A stretch of 64,000 bases of DNA from Ectobius pallidus (lineage: Eukaryota > Arthropoda > Insecta > Blattodea > Ectobiidae): positions 1,742,001-1,806,000 of the forward strand of contig CAXKWD010000010.1 of assembly GCA_964059195.1 (NCBI GenBank). Reading direction: 5' to 3'. Both the position numbers and the translations under genes were made by a program. The notes below the pieces were generated by a model. The model worked only from the letters and a program-made list of their open reading frames with translations, searched no databases and was not told the DNA's origin. The number at the start of each line of letters is the position of its first letter. Within the stretch, counting starts at the first letter, position 1. Positions 10,897-21,820 of the stretch are shown piece after piece.

Positions 10897-12823
10897 GTAT
10901 TATTTCTGTCTGACCCCGACGAAACGCGAGTGAGGAGAAGAGAATCCAGCGGTGTGGGTTAATTCAGAGACCTTCCCATCCCGCCGATCATGACAGTAGT
11001 AGCTTATATATCTTTAGTCAGCGTTTGTGTTTACAAACAAATCCCTATCCAAGTACAGCTCTGGCAGATATTTTTACCTCATTCATTAAATGTTATAACA
11101 CTAACATTAAATGTTTTAACTCTAACATACAGTATGGAACTTTAATATATTTACTCTACATACCAAGTGTGGTGTTACCGCTGTGCTCAATTACAGGACT
11201 GGATATTATTCCATAGGAGTGACACCAGAGACTGAGAGTCTTTCCCCTTTACCATTACTATCAGCATCATCATCACCATCACCACCAACATTATTAGCAT
11301 CCGAATCACTCTCACTAGAAGCATCACTATCACCACCCAAATGAATGACCAATTCTTGAGCCGCATCCAGGAGTCCCTCCCTTTCCAGATATTCCTGTTC
11401 AATATTCTTCACGTGCTGGCATCTCCGTTTCCACTCCTCTGCAGATATTGAGGAAAACTTCACATCCGTAATCTTCATGACATCTTCCATTTTAAATGTC
11501 ACATTGTTTTCGGCTACCCAATTTTTTACAGTAGCCCATATGAGTTCTATCGGATTGAGCTCAGGGTGATAAGGGGGAGCCTTAAAACATCGTGGCCATG
11601 TTGCTGGAGAAGATGATCGATTTTGTAGCTTCGGTGTTGTGGCTTAAGTGTCAGTATTAGTTCATAAATTTCAGCTTTTGTCTTACTATGAAAGTTTTGT
11701 TTCTCAAAATTATCGTTTTCAAGGTGGGACTGCAACCAAGATATCATCACGTCTTTTCGGGAATTCGATGTGGGAGGCTTATTCAGCTGCACGTTATGGT
11801 AAGGGGCATTATCAATAACCAAGACTGAGTGAGGAGAAAGATTTGGAATTAGTCTTTCCTTTAGCCACTGCTCGTAGTTATTGAAATCCATGTCCCCATG
11901 ATAGTCCCCTGTTTTTCTGTGTGAAATGAATCTCAAATAAGCATTGGGCACAAAGCCATGCTCTCCTCCAGCGTGAATTATAATAAGCCGTTGTCCTTTC
12001 GAAACTGGCGAGAAGAGTCCACTCAGCGATTCGTCACTCCAGGCACATGGTGTAGTATGTGTTGTGTGAAGGTAGGTTTCATCCATGTACACTATTGAAC
12101 GCCCTTCAGTCCTATACTGATGAATAGACCTTAAATAGGCACATCTGAGGGACTTTATTCTCTGTTGTTCCACAAGAATTTTTCTATTATTTCTTGTTTT
12201 CCTCCACCGAAAACCAATATGTAAAATAATTTTCCTGAGTGTAGAGATGCTACCCTGAAAGTCAATTTTTTCTTTTAGTCTTGAGTGTATTTTTTTTAAA
12301 GTCGGTCTCTGCTTTTCTTCAATATAGACATTATTAATTGTTCGTCGGACTACTTCTTCGTTAAAATTGTCAGGAGATGATTTCTTCGAGGTACGTATTC
12401 TTTCTTTATCAGGGGTAGAAAAAGAATTAGAAGCTCCTTCTTCAATACTTTTGGCCACTTTCACGATTCGCTTCACAGTACTAATGGATACACCTGTAGC
12501 TGTTGAAACCCTTTTATATACAGATGCACGCTGACCCCTCACATCCCGAAAATATTTATATACATTATATACTACTTCTCTTGTCTGCGAATGAATAACT
12601 TTACTCCCTCCCAGTTTACTATGAATCGGAGGCATGTTGCAAAAGTCTTGCGCACAACTGCACTCACCTGAAGCACTGTCTGTTAGGCACCGCAACAAGA
12701 GATGTTCCTTCTTCCGAGACCTGTGTACTAATAAACAACCACCCCTTAACATGACAATTTTTCTATAGTGGACTCGTCTGTCTACGGCGCATCTTTCTGA
12801 GCAGTGTCAGACAGAAATAATAC
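10897..12823 (-). mobile_element. IS630/Tc1/mariner-superfamily transposon nested in a TIR
   Basis: Terminal inverted repeats GTATTATTTCTGTCTGAC (10897 inward) and GTCAGACAGAAATAATAC (ending 12823) are perfect over 18 bp and are bordered by TA on both sides (10895-10896, 12824-12825). Length is 1927 bp. It encodes one transposase on the minus strand, almost complete. The target is the left TIR of the surrounding mariner-type element; the undisturbed version of that target is readable in the right TIR near 13615-13645. Confidence 0.9.
11206..12752 (-). pseudogene. DDE transposase with unusually long D-to-E spacing, one frameshift
   Basis: The frame runs from ATG 12752 (a second ATG at 12635, MPPIHSKLGGSK, is the likelier start) and is broken once at the G-run 11573-11577. 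Past it, the shifted frame continues with PPYHPELNPIELIWATVKN to a stop at 11206. An N-terminal helix-turn-helix is visible (GVSISTVKRIVK, about residues 87-98). The catalytic core has D224 in VYMDETYLHT, D314 in VLVIDNAPYHN and the third residue E in PELNPIELIW. About 88 residues separate D314 and that E, far above the usual 34-41 of Tc1/mariner. The C-terminus is acidic (SDASSESDSDANN). Losing one base of the C-run restores a protein of about 510 residues, so this copy is recently dead. Confidence 0.85.
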
Positions 12824-12905
12824 TACTGTAGCTGCGAGCCCACAGTGCTTCTCGCCGTTCTTGGCTCCCGCCTTTCTCCCCGTCAGTGCACACACACAGC
12901 ACACC

Positions 12906-13466
12906 AAACACCAATTTTCTGGTCATGCAATGGCATTTCGTGTACAATATCGGGTTTTTCTGCACTCCAGTATCTGTTGTTTTGTGTCGATACATGACCA
13001 TGTAAATGAAACCATGCTTCGTCTGTGAAAAAAAATTAACTTTGGGTCCATAGAGACATCATTAACTTTACCCAACACCCAATTGCAGAAATTTACTCTA
13101 CTCACAGTATCACGTGGTTGCAGTTCCTGAACTATGGTTATCTTATATGGTTTTAATTTGATAAGTTTAGTGAATTTCGAAGCCGAGAATTGTGAAACCC
13201 CCGATTCCTGTGATAACCTACTGAGAGATTTTCTTGGGCTACGTTCTAACTTTTGTCCTATCTCATCGATTTTTTTCTCTGTAAGCACACGGCGAATTTT
13301 TTTAATTTTTTTATTTGTTATCAAGAACAGAACCCGTTTCTCTGAATCTGTTTACAAGTTTACGAACTGTCTCTCTGTGAGGCTCAGGGATAGCAGGGAA
13401 TCTGTCTACAAATAGCCGTGTCACTTCTCTACAGAACTCTGTTTGCACATAGGAATCATACATGAA
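12906..13466 (-). pseudogene. Mariner-type transposase, N-terminal half, frameshifted
   Basis: From 13466 the minus strand reads FMYDSYVQTEFCREVTRLFV and LVNRFRETGSVLDNK. After a frame change come LTEKKIDEIGQKLERSPRKS, SRLSQESGVSQFSASKFTKL and VVQ/IVQELQPRDTVSRVNF. After a second slip in a T-run comes FTDEAWFHLHGHVS ... YWSAEKP ... QKIGVWCAV. This gives paired helix-turn-helix domains plus the first catalytic Asp (TDEAWF) of the DUF4817-associated mariner-like transposases. The reading then runs directly into the inner edge of the TIR, so the second Asp, third acidic residue and C-terminus are deleted. The element could move only with a transposase supplied in trans. Confidence 0.8.
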
Positions 13467-13675
13467 TATGCGGTGTGCTAAAGTACACACTTCTTGGCAT
13501 TATAACAGAACTATCACAATTTAACCACAAAGAACAAAACAAGAACCTCCGCTAGCAACGACCGCACATGCACTGACGGGGAGATAGGGGGGAGCCAGGA
13601 ACGGTGAGAAGCACTGTGGGCTCGCAGCTACCTCCAGCCGACCGCCCGGCCACGAGTAAAAAAAAAGGCACTGTA

Positions 13676-14250
13676 TTATTGTCATCCCACCTACGTCTAG
13701 GTCTTCCAAGTGATCTTATCCCGTCGGGTCTCCCAGTCAATATTTTTGAGATATGTCTTTTCTCCGTCACGCGCGCAACATGTCTAGTCCATTTCATCCT
13801 CTGTGATTAAATTACCTTTACTATATCCGATGACGAGTACAGGCTCGACGAAATGTACTTTTATTCAGTCCCCATTTTCATCTCTCTTAGGCCCAAATAT
13901 TTCCCTAAGCACCCTGTTTTCGAACACTCTCAGATTATGTTCTTCCCGAAGAGTAAGCGACCATGTCTCCCATCCATATAATACAACCGGCAGGATAATT
14001 GTCTTACAATTTCTTTATTTTTAGATTTCTGGACAGAAGACAGGATAAGAGTTTCTGAACTGCATAAAAAGCAGCATTTCCTGTTTTCAGTCTAAACTTA
14101 ATTTCTATTTTAATATTATTTGTATCTGTAATTATTGCTCCCAGGTATTTGGATTTCTCCACTTATTCGAACGATTTGCCGGCTATTTAATATATTGTAG
14201 CGCATTATTTTGACGTTTCATGACCATATATTTTTCTTTATTAGTTTAGA
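13676..14250 (-). pseudogene. RTE-like LINE, RT C-terminal piece of the split copy
   Basis: Minus-strand translation, with stops and slips, gives KYMVMKRQNN, PNTWEQ, PVVLYG-like remnants, LREEHNLRVFENRVLREIFG, PKRDENGD, MKWTRHVARV and GRPDGIRSLGRPRRRWDDNN. The last motif is cut by the TA target of the mariner-type element and continues at 10844. The piece covers the thumb and C-terminal region of the RT; it is well decayed and non-coding now. Confidence 0.75.
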
Positions 14251-14602
14251 TTAAGGTATTATACAATTATTTTATTGATGGAGCTCATCGGTACAACCAA
14301 CATGATTTTTAACAATTCCCTTTAAGATTTACTAACCCGTCAATCTTCGTTTATGTATCACTGTAAAAAAAATGTTTGGCACATATCTTTAATTCTTTAT
14401 AGCTATGGCTCGATAGTTCAATTGTACGTTTAAGTAATCATAAAGAATAATTTTTATTAGTCTTCCAACAAATTACATTATGCTAGTATAGGGCCTAATG
14501 AATATCTTATTCGACAGTACATGCATACCATATTATATTATTACTCCTAATGTATGTATGTAATTTTAAAAAATTGAAATTTATGGAAGAAATTAAACTT
14601 AC
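14251..14602. other. No feature recognised
   Basis: AT-rich spacer between two RTE-like fragments. Confidence 0.5.
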
Positions 14603-14950
14603 TTACTCACTCAATGGCAATAGACAATTCCTAAGCAATTATCGGTATTATGGTACTTGGAGGTTCATTGCCGCGCTTACCTGAGTACGCCTTTCAACCC
14701 TATTTTGTGCTAAATCCATCCAATCATCCCTCGCAAATCCGACTTCCCTTAAATATATCCTAATATTGTCCTCCAACCTAAGTCTTCCAAGTGTTTCTTT
14801 TCCCTTCGGGTCTCCCAGTCAATATTTTGTAGATAAGTTTTTCCTTTCCCAAGCGCATCATATCCAGCCCATTTAATCCTCCATGATTTTATTGCCATTA
14901 CTCTATTCGATGACGAGTACAGGTTATAAAGCTCGTGGTTATTCAGTTTT
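14603..14950 (-). pseudogene. RTE-like LINE C-terminal fragment
   Basis: Minus strand: KLNNHELYNLYSSSNRVMAI, KSWRIKWAGYDAL, NIDWETRREKKHLEDLG, then the 3' UTR also found at 10666-10844. The fragment ends abruptly at about 14950, where an R1-type RT on the opposite strand begins in mid-motif, so the junction is a rearrangement or insertion point. Confidence 0.7.
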
Positions 14951-15985
14951 CTCCGGGGCCTTCGATAATGTAAGGTGGCCCCAAGCCCTAAATAGACTGC
15001 GAGGAATTGGGTGCCCTGCGGATATATATTGGAATTGTCCAAGGTTATTTAAGAGACAGGGAAGTTACGATTAAAAACACTTATCATACTCGAACGAAAC
15101 AAGTCACTAAGGGCTGCCCACAAGGCTCAATACTTGGTCGTAAACTTTGGAACCTAGTATTTGATGAAGCTATAGGAACAATAGAAGAAAGCCAGGAGGC
15201 TTAGATCTACATCAAATGACGCGCTACCGGTTACTGCTGGAGGAATCCCAGTAGATCTGCCACTAGAGGAAAAAGTAAATGCTTAGAAAATACGAAAACA
15301 CCTCCCTACTCGAATTGCAGAGCGGGAACGAAATCAAGACATTTACGAAAGGTATAATCGTTCAGAACTAATTAATCAGCTTAAAAGCGCTACTGTACAT
15401 GCATGGTAACGAGATGGCAAGATGCCCAAAATACGAAAACACCTCCCTACTCGAATTGCAGAGTGGGAACGAAATCAAGACATTTACGAAAGGTATAATC
15501 GTTCAGAACTAATGAAGCAGCTTAGAAGCGCTACTGTACGTGCATGGTAACGAGCTGGGAAGATGCCCAAAACTATATAATTATTTCCCTAGCGTCCACA
15601 GACGACTTAGTCAAAAATGGATCGTTCCTGATTACTCAGTTCTATTCGGGACATGGCTATTTCAAAGCGAACCTATTGTGAAGACTGTGAGCCTGAAACA
15701 ATGTACCATGCCCTATATACATGAGCGAGATAAAGGGAAGCACGCATTAGCCTAAGAGAGGTAGCCAAACAAGCAGGCGAAGTGTGGCCACCAGAACTTA
15801 GTTTTTTGGACGACAAAGAGAGCTAATACTGCTTTCAGAACATTTACACGCCACGTGATAGAAAGCAGGAAAGAACAAGAAGAAGATGATGCTCAAAACA
15901 CACCGAATATGAGACGGATACGTCTTGGGGGAATGCTCAGATCCTCTGGGGCCATACCGAGCAGCACTGACATGACAATTTGACT
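14951..15985 (+). pseudogene. R1-clade LINE reverse transcriptase, broken, with internal duplication
   Basis: Starting in mid-domain: SGAFDNVRWPQALNRLRGIG (first catalytic Asp), then after a slip YLRDREVTI, TKQVTKGCPQGSILGRKLW, NLVFDEAIGTIEE (about 14955-15204). A deletion removes the FADD region. The C-terminal part follows: DALPVTAGGIPVDL, RKHLPTRIAERERNQDIYER, YNRSELINQLKSATVHAW, HRRLSQKWIVPDYSVLF, CTMPYIHE and VAKQAGEVWPPELSFLDD. The Cys/His-rich tail region typical of R1 is degraded. A 141 bp piece is duplicated in tandem. R1-clade elements often prefer rDNA in insects; this one is in ordinary repeat-rich DNA. Confidence 0.75.
15287..15568 (+). repeat. 141 bp tandem duplication (47 codons) inside the R1 fragment
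   Basis: Two consecutive 141 bp units starting AAAATACGAAAACACCTCCC at 15287 and 15428, differing at a few bases; a third start (AAAACT) is at 15569. The length is a multiple of three, so the duplication was frame-neutral when it arose. Confidence 0.85.
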
Positions 15986-16004
15986 AAGACATCGGAAGCT
16001 GCGG

Positions 16005-16285
16005 GATAACCTCGCTGCAACTTATCTGAGTGAGGTTTTCGCGGAGTTTCCCTCACTCTATAAGGTGAATACCAGATCGGGGATACGACCCCAGCGACAA
16101 CAGACAATAGACAGACGAACAAGAGCAAAGTTAACTGAATAAAATGCCAAAGTAAATTCATCAAACATTTTCCCTGTGTTCTATGATCAAGAGAAGGTGA
16201 CGCGACGATCTTAGAACAAATGCGAAATCGGTTGTTGGACCGGGGATATAGCCTATTGCTCAGGTAATCCGGGGTGGAAGGCAGG

Positions 16286-16320
<35 letters not shown>
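16005..16320 (+). repeat. Poly(A)-tailed retroposon with SINE-type body
   Basis: GTGAGGTTTTCGCGGAGTTT followed by CCCTCACTCTATAAGGTGAA and TACCAGATCGGGGATACGAC is the body type of tRNA-derived insect SINEs. The copy ends in GGAAGGCAGGGC plus 33 consecutive A (16288-16320), the expected tail of an RNA-mediated insertion. A diverged relative is at 5943-6225. The tRNA-like head is not clear, so the 5' boundary is approximate. Confidence 0.6.
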
Positions 16321-16322
<2 letters not shown>

Positions 16323-16460
16323 CTCCAGTCCCCAATTGCATCTTTCTTAGACCCAAATATTCCCTAAGCACCCTGTTTTCAAACTCATTTTGCGATTATA
16401 TTCTTCCCGAAGAGGAAGGGACCATGCATCACAACCGGCATGGTAATTGTCTTAGGAGGA
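16321..16460 (-). pseudogene. RTE-like LINE fragment
   Basis: CCAGTCCCCAATTGCATCTT and CTAAGCACCCTGTTTTCAAA match the reverse complement of the FENRVLRKIFG-KRDE region in the related copies at 7.7 and 13.9 kb. Only about 130 bp remain, directly after the poly(A). Confidence 0.6.
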
Positions 16461-16654
16461 AATCAAAAGAGATTATATGTTTAAGTATAATGATTTTTAT
16501 CGACTATAATGTTTTTCCATCCATTTCCAATTCATGTCATCATGGTGGAAACCTGAATTTCCCGCAGCTATATGAAAGTAATGACTATCGATAAAGTAAT
16601 TACAGATCTCTTTTATACATGATTTTAATAAGATTCTTCAAATGAAGATCGCCC

Positions 16655-16925
16655 CGTCGAGAGAGGCGCCCTACTTCCAGTCGATTTCCATAAGGCCTAT
16701 GGCGACTTGATCATGAATATCTTTAACGTATCTTGCAACACTTTTGCATACCACACAAACTTCGGAATGCCACCAAAAATATCTATAAAGCTGCACACTC
16801 CACAATGATAGTCAATGGCTTTTTCTCCAAACGAATTCCTATCAGATCCTCGGTGGGACAAGGTTGGCCGTTTTCTACATTTTCGCTGTTAGTATAGAAC
16901 CACCCATAAGCTTGGAATATTCTAA
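16655..16925 (+). pseudogene. LINE reverse transcriptase fragment, unassigned clade
   Basis: Decayed frames give DFHKAYGDLIMN (palm Asp region), FGMPPK, AHSTMIVNGFFSKRIPI and SSVGQGWPFSTFSLLVSIEP, the fingers/palm order of a non-LTR RT (NGF ... RQGCP-S). Several slips and stops; too short to assign to a clade. Confidence 0.6.
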
Positions 16926-17641
16926 CCCAAGTCCAAAACATCTGGATCACTATAATTTCTTCAGAATTAGGGTATATGTGACGGTATGGTATTTTTACTT
17001 CCTAGATTGTACGTTGATTGTAGATTGTACTGCATTACCACAAGTACCGGAAATGCGGATATAAACAGGTTTAAACACACAGAAATTACTCTTGCTGCCT
17101 TTGGGTAGCTGGCCTGATAGGTTCTGCTATCCAACCATATCTAAGAAATATTCCATACTTGGTCTCATCGTCTGCTAATCATTTCCAAAAATAGTTGAAC
17201 GAATCTGGTCGAAATCAAGTACTCGTACTATCAGCACAATGGATAGTCGGAAAACGTAAACAATACCCATACAATTTGTGGTACTGTCAATTCATCCAGT
17301 TATATATTAATTTTATAAACTAATCTAAAATATGTCTTATGATAAAATCTTGAAAAGCTAGCATAAGCTATTTGTCTAAAATATTAACTTATGTATAAAT
17401 TACATTAAGTAGTCCTAATAATTACAGTTAAAAGTTCTTAAAAGTGCTAAAACGAGATCACATGTTCCGTAAAAATGCATAAGTTATTCTGCGTTAAAAT
17501 ATTTTTAATTTATCACGATGCGTTTCACCGTTAATTCACCATCTTCAGGTAGTCTTCTTTATGTGGGAGTTAATGCATCATGTCGTGAGTTGCATATTCG
17601 TTCTTCTGCTACCAATAGAAACAAATCGATAGAGAAACTAG
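16926..17641. other. No gene recognised
   Basis: AT-rich sequence; the only item of note is a Penelope-type motif at 17523-17548, listed separately. Confidence 0.4.
17523..17548 (-). other. Penelope-type CTGAAGA ... GAAAC motif
   Basis: The minus strand reads CTGAAGATGGTGAATTAACG then GTGAAACG. Box order and spacing resemble the hammerhead-core-like motifs at 10602 and in the Penelope-like arms near 40450 and 42555, although the central stem is weak here. Confidence 0.3.
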
Positions 17642-17836
17642 TGATGAGCAAATGCAAGACCAAGACCAAGACCAAGGCGGTCTTGGTCTTGGTCTTGGTA
17701 TTGCACTCTCAGTCTTGGTCTTGGTCTTGCATAGGTAACCCTGGTCTTGGTCTTGGTCTCGGTCTTGCATCATTGGTCTTGGTCTTGGTCTCGGTCTTGC
17801 ATACTCGGTCTTGGTCTTGTTTCAAGAGTCTTGCAG
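17642..17836 (+). repeat. TCTTGG-hexamer minisatellite with defined ends, copy 1
   Basis: Starts GATGAGCAAATGCAAGACCA, then runs of AAGACC followed by long runs of GGTCTT hexamers with TCTCGG variants and TTGCAT interruptions; ends GAGTCTTGCAG. Because both complementary hexamers occur, it can fold on itself. Copy 2 is at 21821-22026 in the opposite orientation with the same end motifs. The apparent VLVLVL proteins across it are low-complexity artefacts. Confidence 0.8.
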
Positions 17837-18532
17837 TTTTCTTTTACGCAAGTTGCAGTTTTCTTACTGTGATCGATGATTTAAAGTGACACCGATTACA
17901 TGTGTGTTATTGCTTGCGAAAGTAACGAAAGCTAATTGCTTTTAGTTGCTTTGACCGTGTAAACAGTAACAAAAGAATTAAAGCTATTCGTCTATAAGTA
18001 CCCACCTAAACTTAGCCAATAGTTTTTTTTTCTTGTTTATGGCCTGCAGCGGTTTCAGTTATTTTTAAGTATAGGTATATGATACTGATAGTGTACTTAC
18101 ATAGTAAGCACGTGAAGGACATAAATAGCGTTCATAGTCCGCTGAGTCCTGCTCTACTGCTCTCTTCCAAACCAGACCTATTATTGAAATCTTTCTTCAG
18201 TATAGATGCTTCTTCAGACCTGAAGTAATTCGATTTGTCATATGAACATTATATTGTAAAGTTTCAAATTGAACGGCTGTGGAGGCAATAAGTAATATTA
18301 ACAGGATGTGTATGAAATGTTTAAAAGATTTCCGCATAGGAGAGAGGTTCTGTCTGACCTGATTAAAACTGTATAATATAGTAACAAAACATAAAGGCAT
18401 TGAAGCAGATGCTTTAGAAATTGTGGAATCTAGGCTATAGCAAATCATACAATGTCCAATCGAAACCCAAACCTATAGGCTGCAATAAATAATATTTCTC
18501 TTTCCATATACCCTAATCTTATTTATACTACA
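17837..18532. other. No feature recognised
   Basis: AT-rich; short ORFs on both strands show no known motif. Confidence 0.4.
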
Positions 18533-19510
18533 CTAGGATGTGCCCGCGACTTCGCCCGCGATAATTATTTTAAAAATTAAAAATTAAGAGCATAATAGTT
18601 AAATCATTATATTTATTAATCACCTAAATCACGTGAATTACATACCACGATTAGATAGAGTCGCCTGGTAAAAGCGACCTCAGATTCGAGGTCCTTGGCC
18701 CAGAAAACCCCTGTATAGTGAGTTTCGTCCAAATCGAACAACGTTTGGCCATATTTAGGCCTATATTGATTATCCCTCTAATAATAATAATGATATCGCA
18801 TGGTCCACAGTACCTGAACATTACGTATTTTAATGAATTATATCGATACCTGTGATCACAACAAAATTTTCTCAAGCGTGAAAATTATCCTATACCGAAT
18901 GTTGTATCCTATCGCTTGTACACAGCAAGCCGGGTAGGGGTTCAAATAAGAAGAAACATAAATTCCGGTAACATAAAATTGTATTGTCTTTGCGGAATAT
19001 TTTATTTCTCACTCTCATGTTACCATAAAACCGTTTTGGGGGTTAAATTAAACAGAAACGTAATATCTCTTTCATAATTCTCTCTCCAAAAACCTGCAAT
19101 ATACTAATATACAGTATATATTACCATACCTCGTATTGTTTTCTCTATGTCCAGGGTAAAGAAAGTTATGTGACTGCATTATTTTCGCGGATATTGATAG
19201 TTCTCTCATTTGTCAAATTCATTCTACTTTCATTTTTTTCCAAACCCATCTGAGACCCACTGGCAACAATATGTTTTAATGTCAAATGTGATTTGGACTG
19301 GGTAATTCTGTGTAAAAAGGGATTAAGTATTCTCAAAAACATTTGATTTTTGGCATTTAAAATCGAAATTTTTCAAAATCCTTTCTTAGTGACCACCTAC
19401 ATTATGATACGAAGGTACTGTCAAAATTCCAAGTCTCTACCTGTTATAGTTTAGGCTGTACGTTGATTCCTGTCAGTCAGTCAGGACAAAGCCTTTTATA
19501 TATAGAGAGA
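18533..19510 (-). mobile_element. Non-autonomous Helitron, copy 1
   Basis: On the minus strand the 3' end is a GC hairpin (CGGGCGAAGTCGCGGGC) followed shortly by CTAG, next to a host T. The 5' end is TC-type (TCTCTATATATAAAAGGC). TC...hairpin...CTRR inserted between A and T is the Helitron signature. There is no Rep/helicase ORF, so it depends on a partner. The middle (AATAAGAAGAAACATAAATT, CTCATGTTACCATA) is shared with the Helitrons at 50404 and 54458. Confidence 0.8.
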
Positions 19511-20362
19511 CTAGCATGTGCCCGCGGCTTCGCCCGCGATAATTATTTCAAAATTAAAAAATTAAGAGCACAATAGTAAAATTATTATATTTATTAACAC
19601 CTAAATCACGTGGACTACATACCACGATTAGATAGCATCGTCCGGTAAAAGCGACCTCAGATTCGAGTTTCTTGGCCCAGAAAACCTCTGTATAGTGAGA
19701 TTCGTCCAAATAAAACAACGTTTGACCATATTTAGGGCTTACAACATTCAAGCGATTATTTTCAAGGTATGACAAAAATAGCCAAAGCCAACTTTAATTG
19801 ATTTGACATTGAAATGTATAACTGAAAACTTATGTTTTGAAAACGCACAAAATGCACGTTTTTTGCCCGTTTTTCACTCATAACTCACGAACGAAAAGTA
19901 AAATTAAAATTCCGGCTTGGAGGTGCATTTTCCGACCCTTCAGTCCACCTATGTTTAAAATTTGAGATCTCTGCGTTCAGTAGATTTCGCTGGACATCGA
20001 GGACAATTCCTTTTATTAATACAGATAATATGAATTATAATGATACTTTCTCTAATTTGTCAAACATCCATTTCATTTAATCCAAACCCACCTGATACAA
20101 CTGGCAACAATATGTTCTGTGAATTTGTTTGTATAATTCTGTGTAAAAATGGGTTAAGTATTTTCAAAAACATGTAATTTTTGGCAGTTAAAATCAGAAT
20201 TTTTCAAAATCCTTTCTTAGTGAGCACCTACATTATGAAACGAAGGTACTGTCAAAATTCCAAGTGTCTACCTGTTATAGTTTAGGCTGTACGTTGATTC
20301 CTGTCAGTCAGTCATTCATTCATTCAGTCAGGACAAAGCCTTTTATATATATATATAAGAGA
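19511..20362 (-). mobile_element. Non-autonomous Helitron, copy 2, abutting copy 1
   Basis: The minus strand ends CGGGCGAAGCCGCGGGCACA TGCTAG at 19511 and starts TCTCTTATATATATATATAA at 20362. Left and right neighbours are A and T as expected. It shares the ends and terminal 200 bp with copy 1. It also contains, at about 19860-20030, a block (ACGAACGAAAAGTAAAATTA) found inverted at 35.7 kb. Tandem head-to-tail placement without a gap is typical of Helitron insertion at an existing end or rolling-circle concatemers. Confidence 0.8.
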
Positions 20363-21014
20363 TTGTGAACAGAAAGATTACTGCCACCCCGCAATAATTA
20401 CTTTCTACTTGCTTTCCAGTTTCGGGCCTTCAACTAATTGGGTCATAAATAATCATAACTATTCTTCATGCAAGCAAATATTTCTAGACCAGGCATTTAC
20501 TACTTTTAGTATCTTTTCCCATTCGATATGCATCCTTAATATGAATCAGCAGCAAGAACGTCAACACCGCCACCGTTATGTGTCAATAACAAAATTGTAG
20601 TAGTAAAAAAAAAGGTGTCTTACCTATCATAAGCAAAATGTAGGCCTTTATAGCTACAGTACAATCAGATACGAAACTGTACAGTAATAACTAGCAAATA
20701 CCCGTCAAATAAGTTCCTGTTTTAATTAAACTACGGTTTAATTGTGTTTTATTGAACAATTATAAAGAATACCTGTCTGATTCTTTTCAGACTTCACTTT
20801 ATTTTTAAATCTTCCTCAGGGAGAACTGAATGAGCTGAATAGCTATGTTATATTTTGTTCAAGTAGACAGGAAATATTCTATATGATAGAGTAGGCTATG
20901 TATATTAATGATAGGTGTAAAGAAGTATATCAACATTAATGAAATAGGCTACTGAGCATGGTAATAGGCGTTTTAAGTTACGGGGTTATTCTTTAAAGCT
21001 TCAAATGCTCAGTC
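20363..21014. other. No feature recognised
   Basis: AT-rich spacer. Confidence 0.5.
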
Positions 21015-21215
21015 AAAGGCCGCCCACATGACTGAGTGGGCAGACCGCTCGCCCTCCACCGCTGGGACCCGGGATCGGATCTCTATGGATCCACGTGGAA
21101 TTTGTGGTGGACAAAGTGGGATTGGGGCAGGCTTTCTCGGGGTGCTCCGGTTTCTCCTGCCATATATCATTCCATCGTTGCTCCATTCATCATAGTATAA
21201 CCATTTTGTTCTAAT
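21015..21215 (+). repeat. SINE-like element with tRNA-like head
   Basis: TGACTGAGTGGGCAGACCGC, CACCGCTGGGACCCGGGATC and GGATCTC form a tRNA-like head with degraded A and B boxes. The body GGAATTTGTGGTGGACAAAG, GGCAGGCTTTCTCGGGGTGC, TCCGGTTTCTCCTGCC is typical of arthropod SINEs. The 3' end near ATTCATCATAG is approximate. Confidence 0.6.
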
Positions 21216-21820
21216 AAAGAATTATTATAAATCCTCCGTCATAGCTTTCTTTTAACCCAGTGAGAGGTTAGAGAAACTAGTTATTAAATAACTGTATGGT
21301 AGAGTTTTTAAAGTTTTATTAATAAATTATGTGGTCAGTATTTATACTGTACACAAAATGAAATTTCATATGTGTCTTAGGGCCTTTGTTACATCTGTTT
21401 GTCTTTCGTACCATAACACTAGAGAACTATTGCAATTAAACATTTTAAAAATGAATATGGAGTGTTTATCGTGAATTTAACTCCCACCAATTGAAGGAAC
21501 TAGCTGTATGGAATGTCATTCAGGGAAATCCGTCAGATTAATTGTATGTTTTCATTGCAGTAATTTGTTTTAACGTAGTGATGAGAGAGGTTGTATACGG
21601 ATTTCACATGTATTATTTGAATGGTGCGCTCGTTTTAAATACGGACAGCGTCACGCACAGGGTCTGCTCTCATTGGTTACCGCATGATGAGGCTACCTCT
21701 ACATTATAGGCCTACCAGCCTTGGGACTACCCCGGCTACCGACTCTGCGGCGCCTTTGAGTAGCGGTTGCTGGCTCGCTGCATACACAACGGGGCTTTAT
21801 AAAACTTTGTCGAGTAGCAA

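Larger units (their letters stand above)
10845..13673 (-). mobile_element. Mariner-type element with about 115 bp TIRs, split by a second transposon
   Basis: The outer ends are CAGTGCCTTTTTTTTTTACT and its inverse AAAAAAAAAGGCACTG, each flanked by TA (10843-10844 and 13674-13675). The inverted repeats include CCGGGCGGTCGGCTGGAGGT and, deeper, GAAGCACTGTGGGCTCGCAG and CACTGACGGGGAGA. The left TIR is broken by the element at 10897-12823 and resumes at about 12827-12903; the right TIR runs from about 13562 to 13673. Inside is an incomplete transposase (12906-13466). TA duplications fit the Tc1/mariner superfamily. The element is itself inserted in an RTE-like LINE. Confidence 0.85.

Noticed and set aside
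17518..17889. Apparent VLVLVL-rich membrane-like protein
   Set aside because: Pure translation of the TCTTGG-hexamer minisatellite; the same happens at 21684-22028 in several frames and strands.
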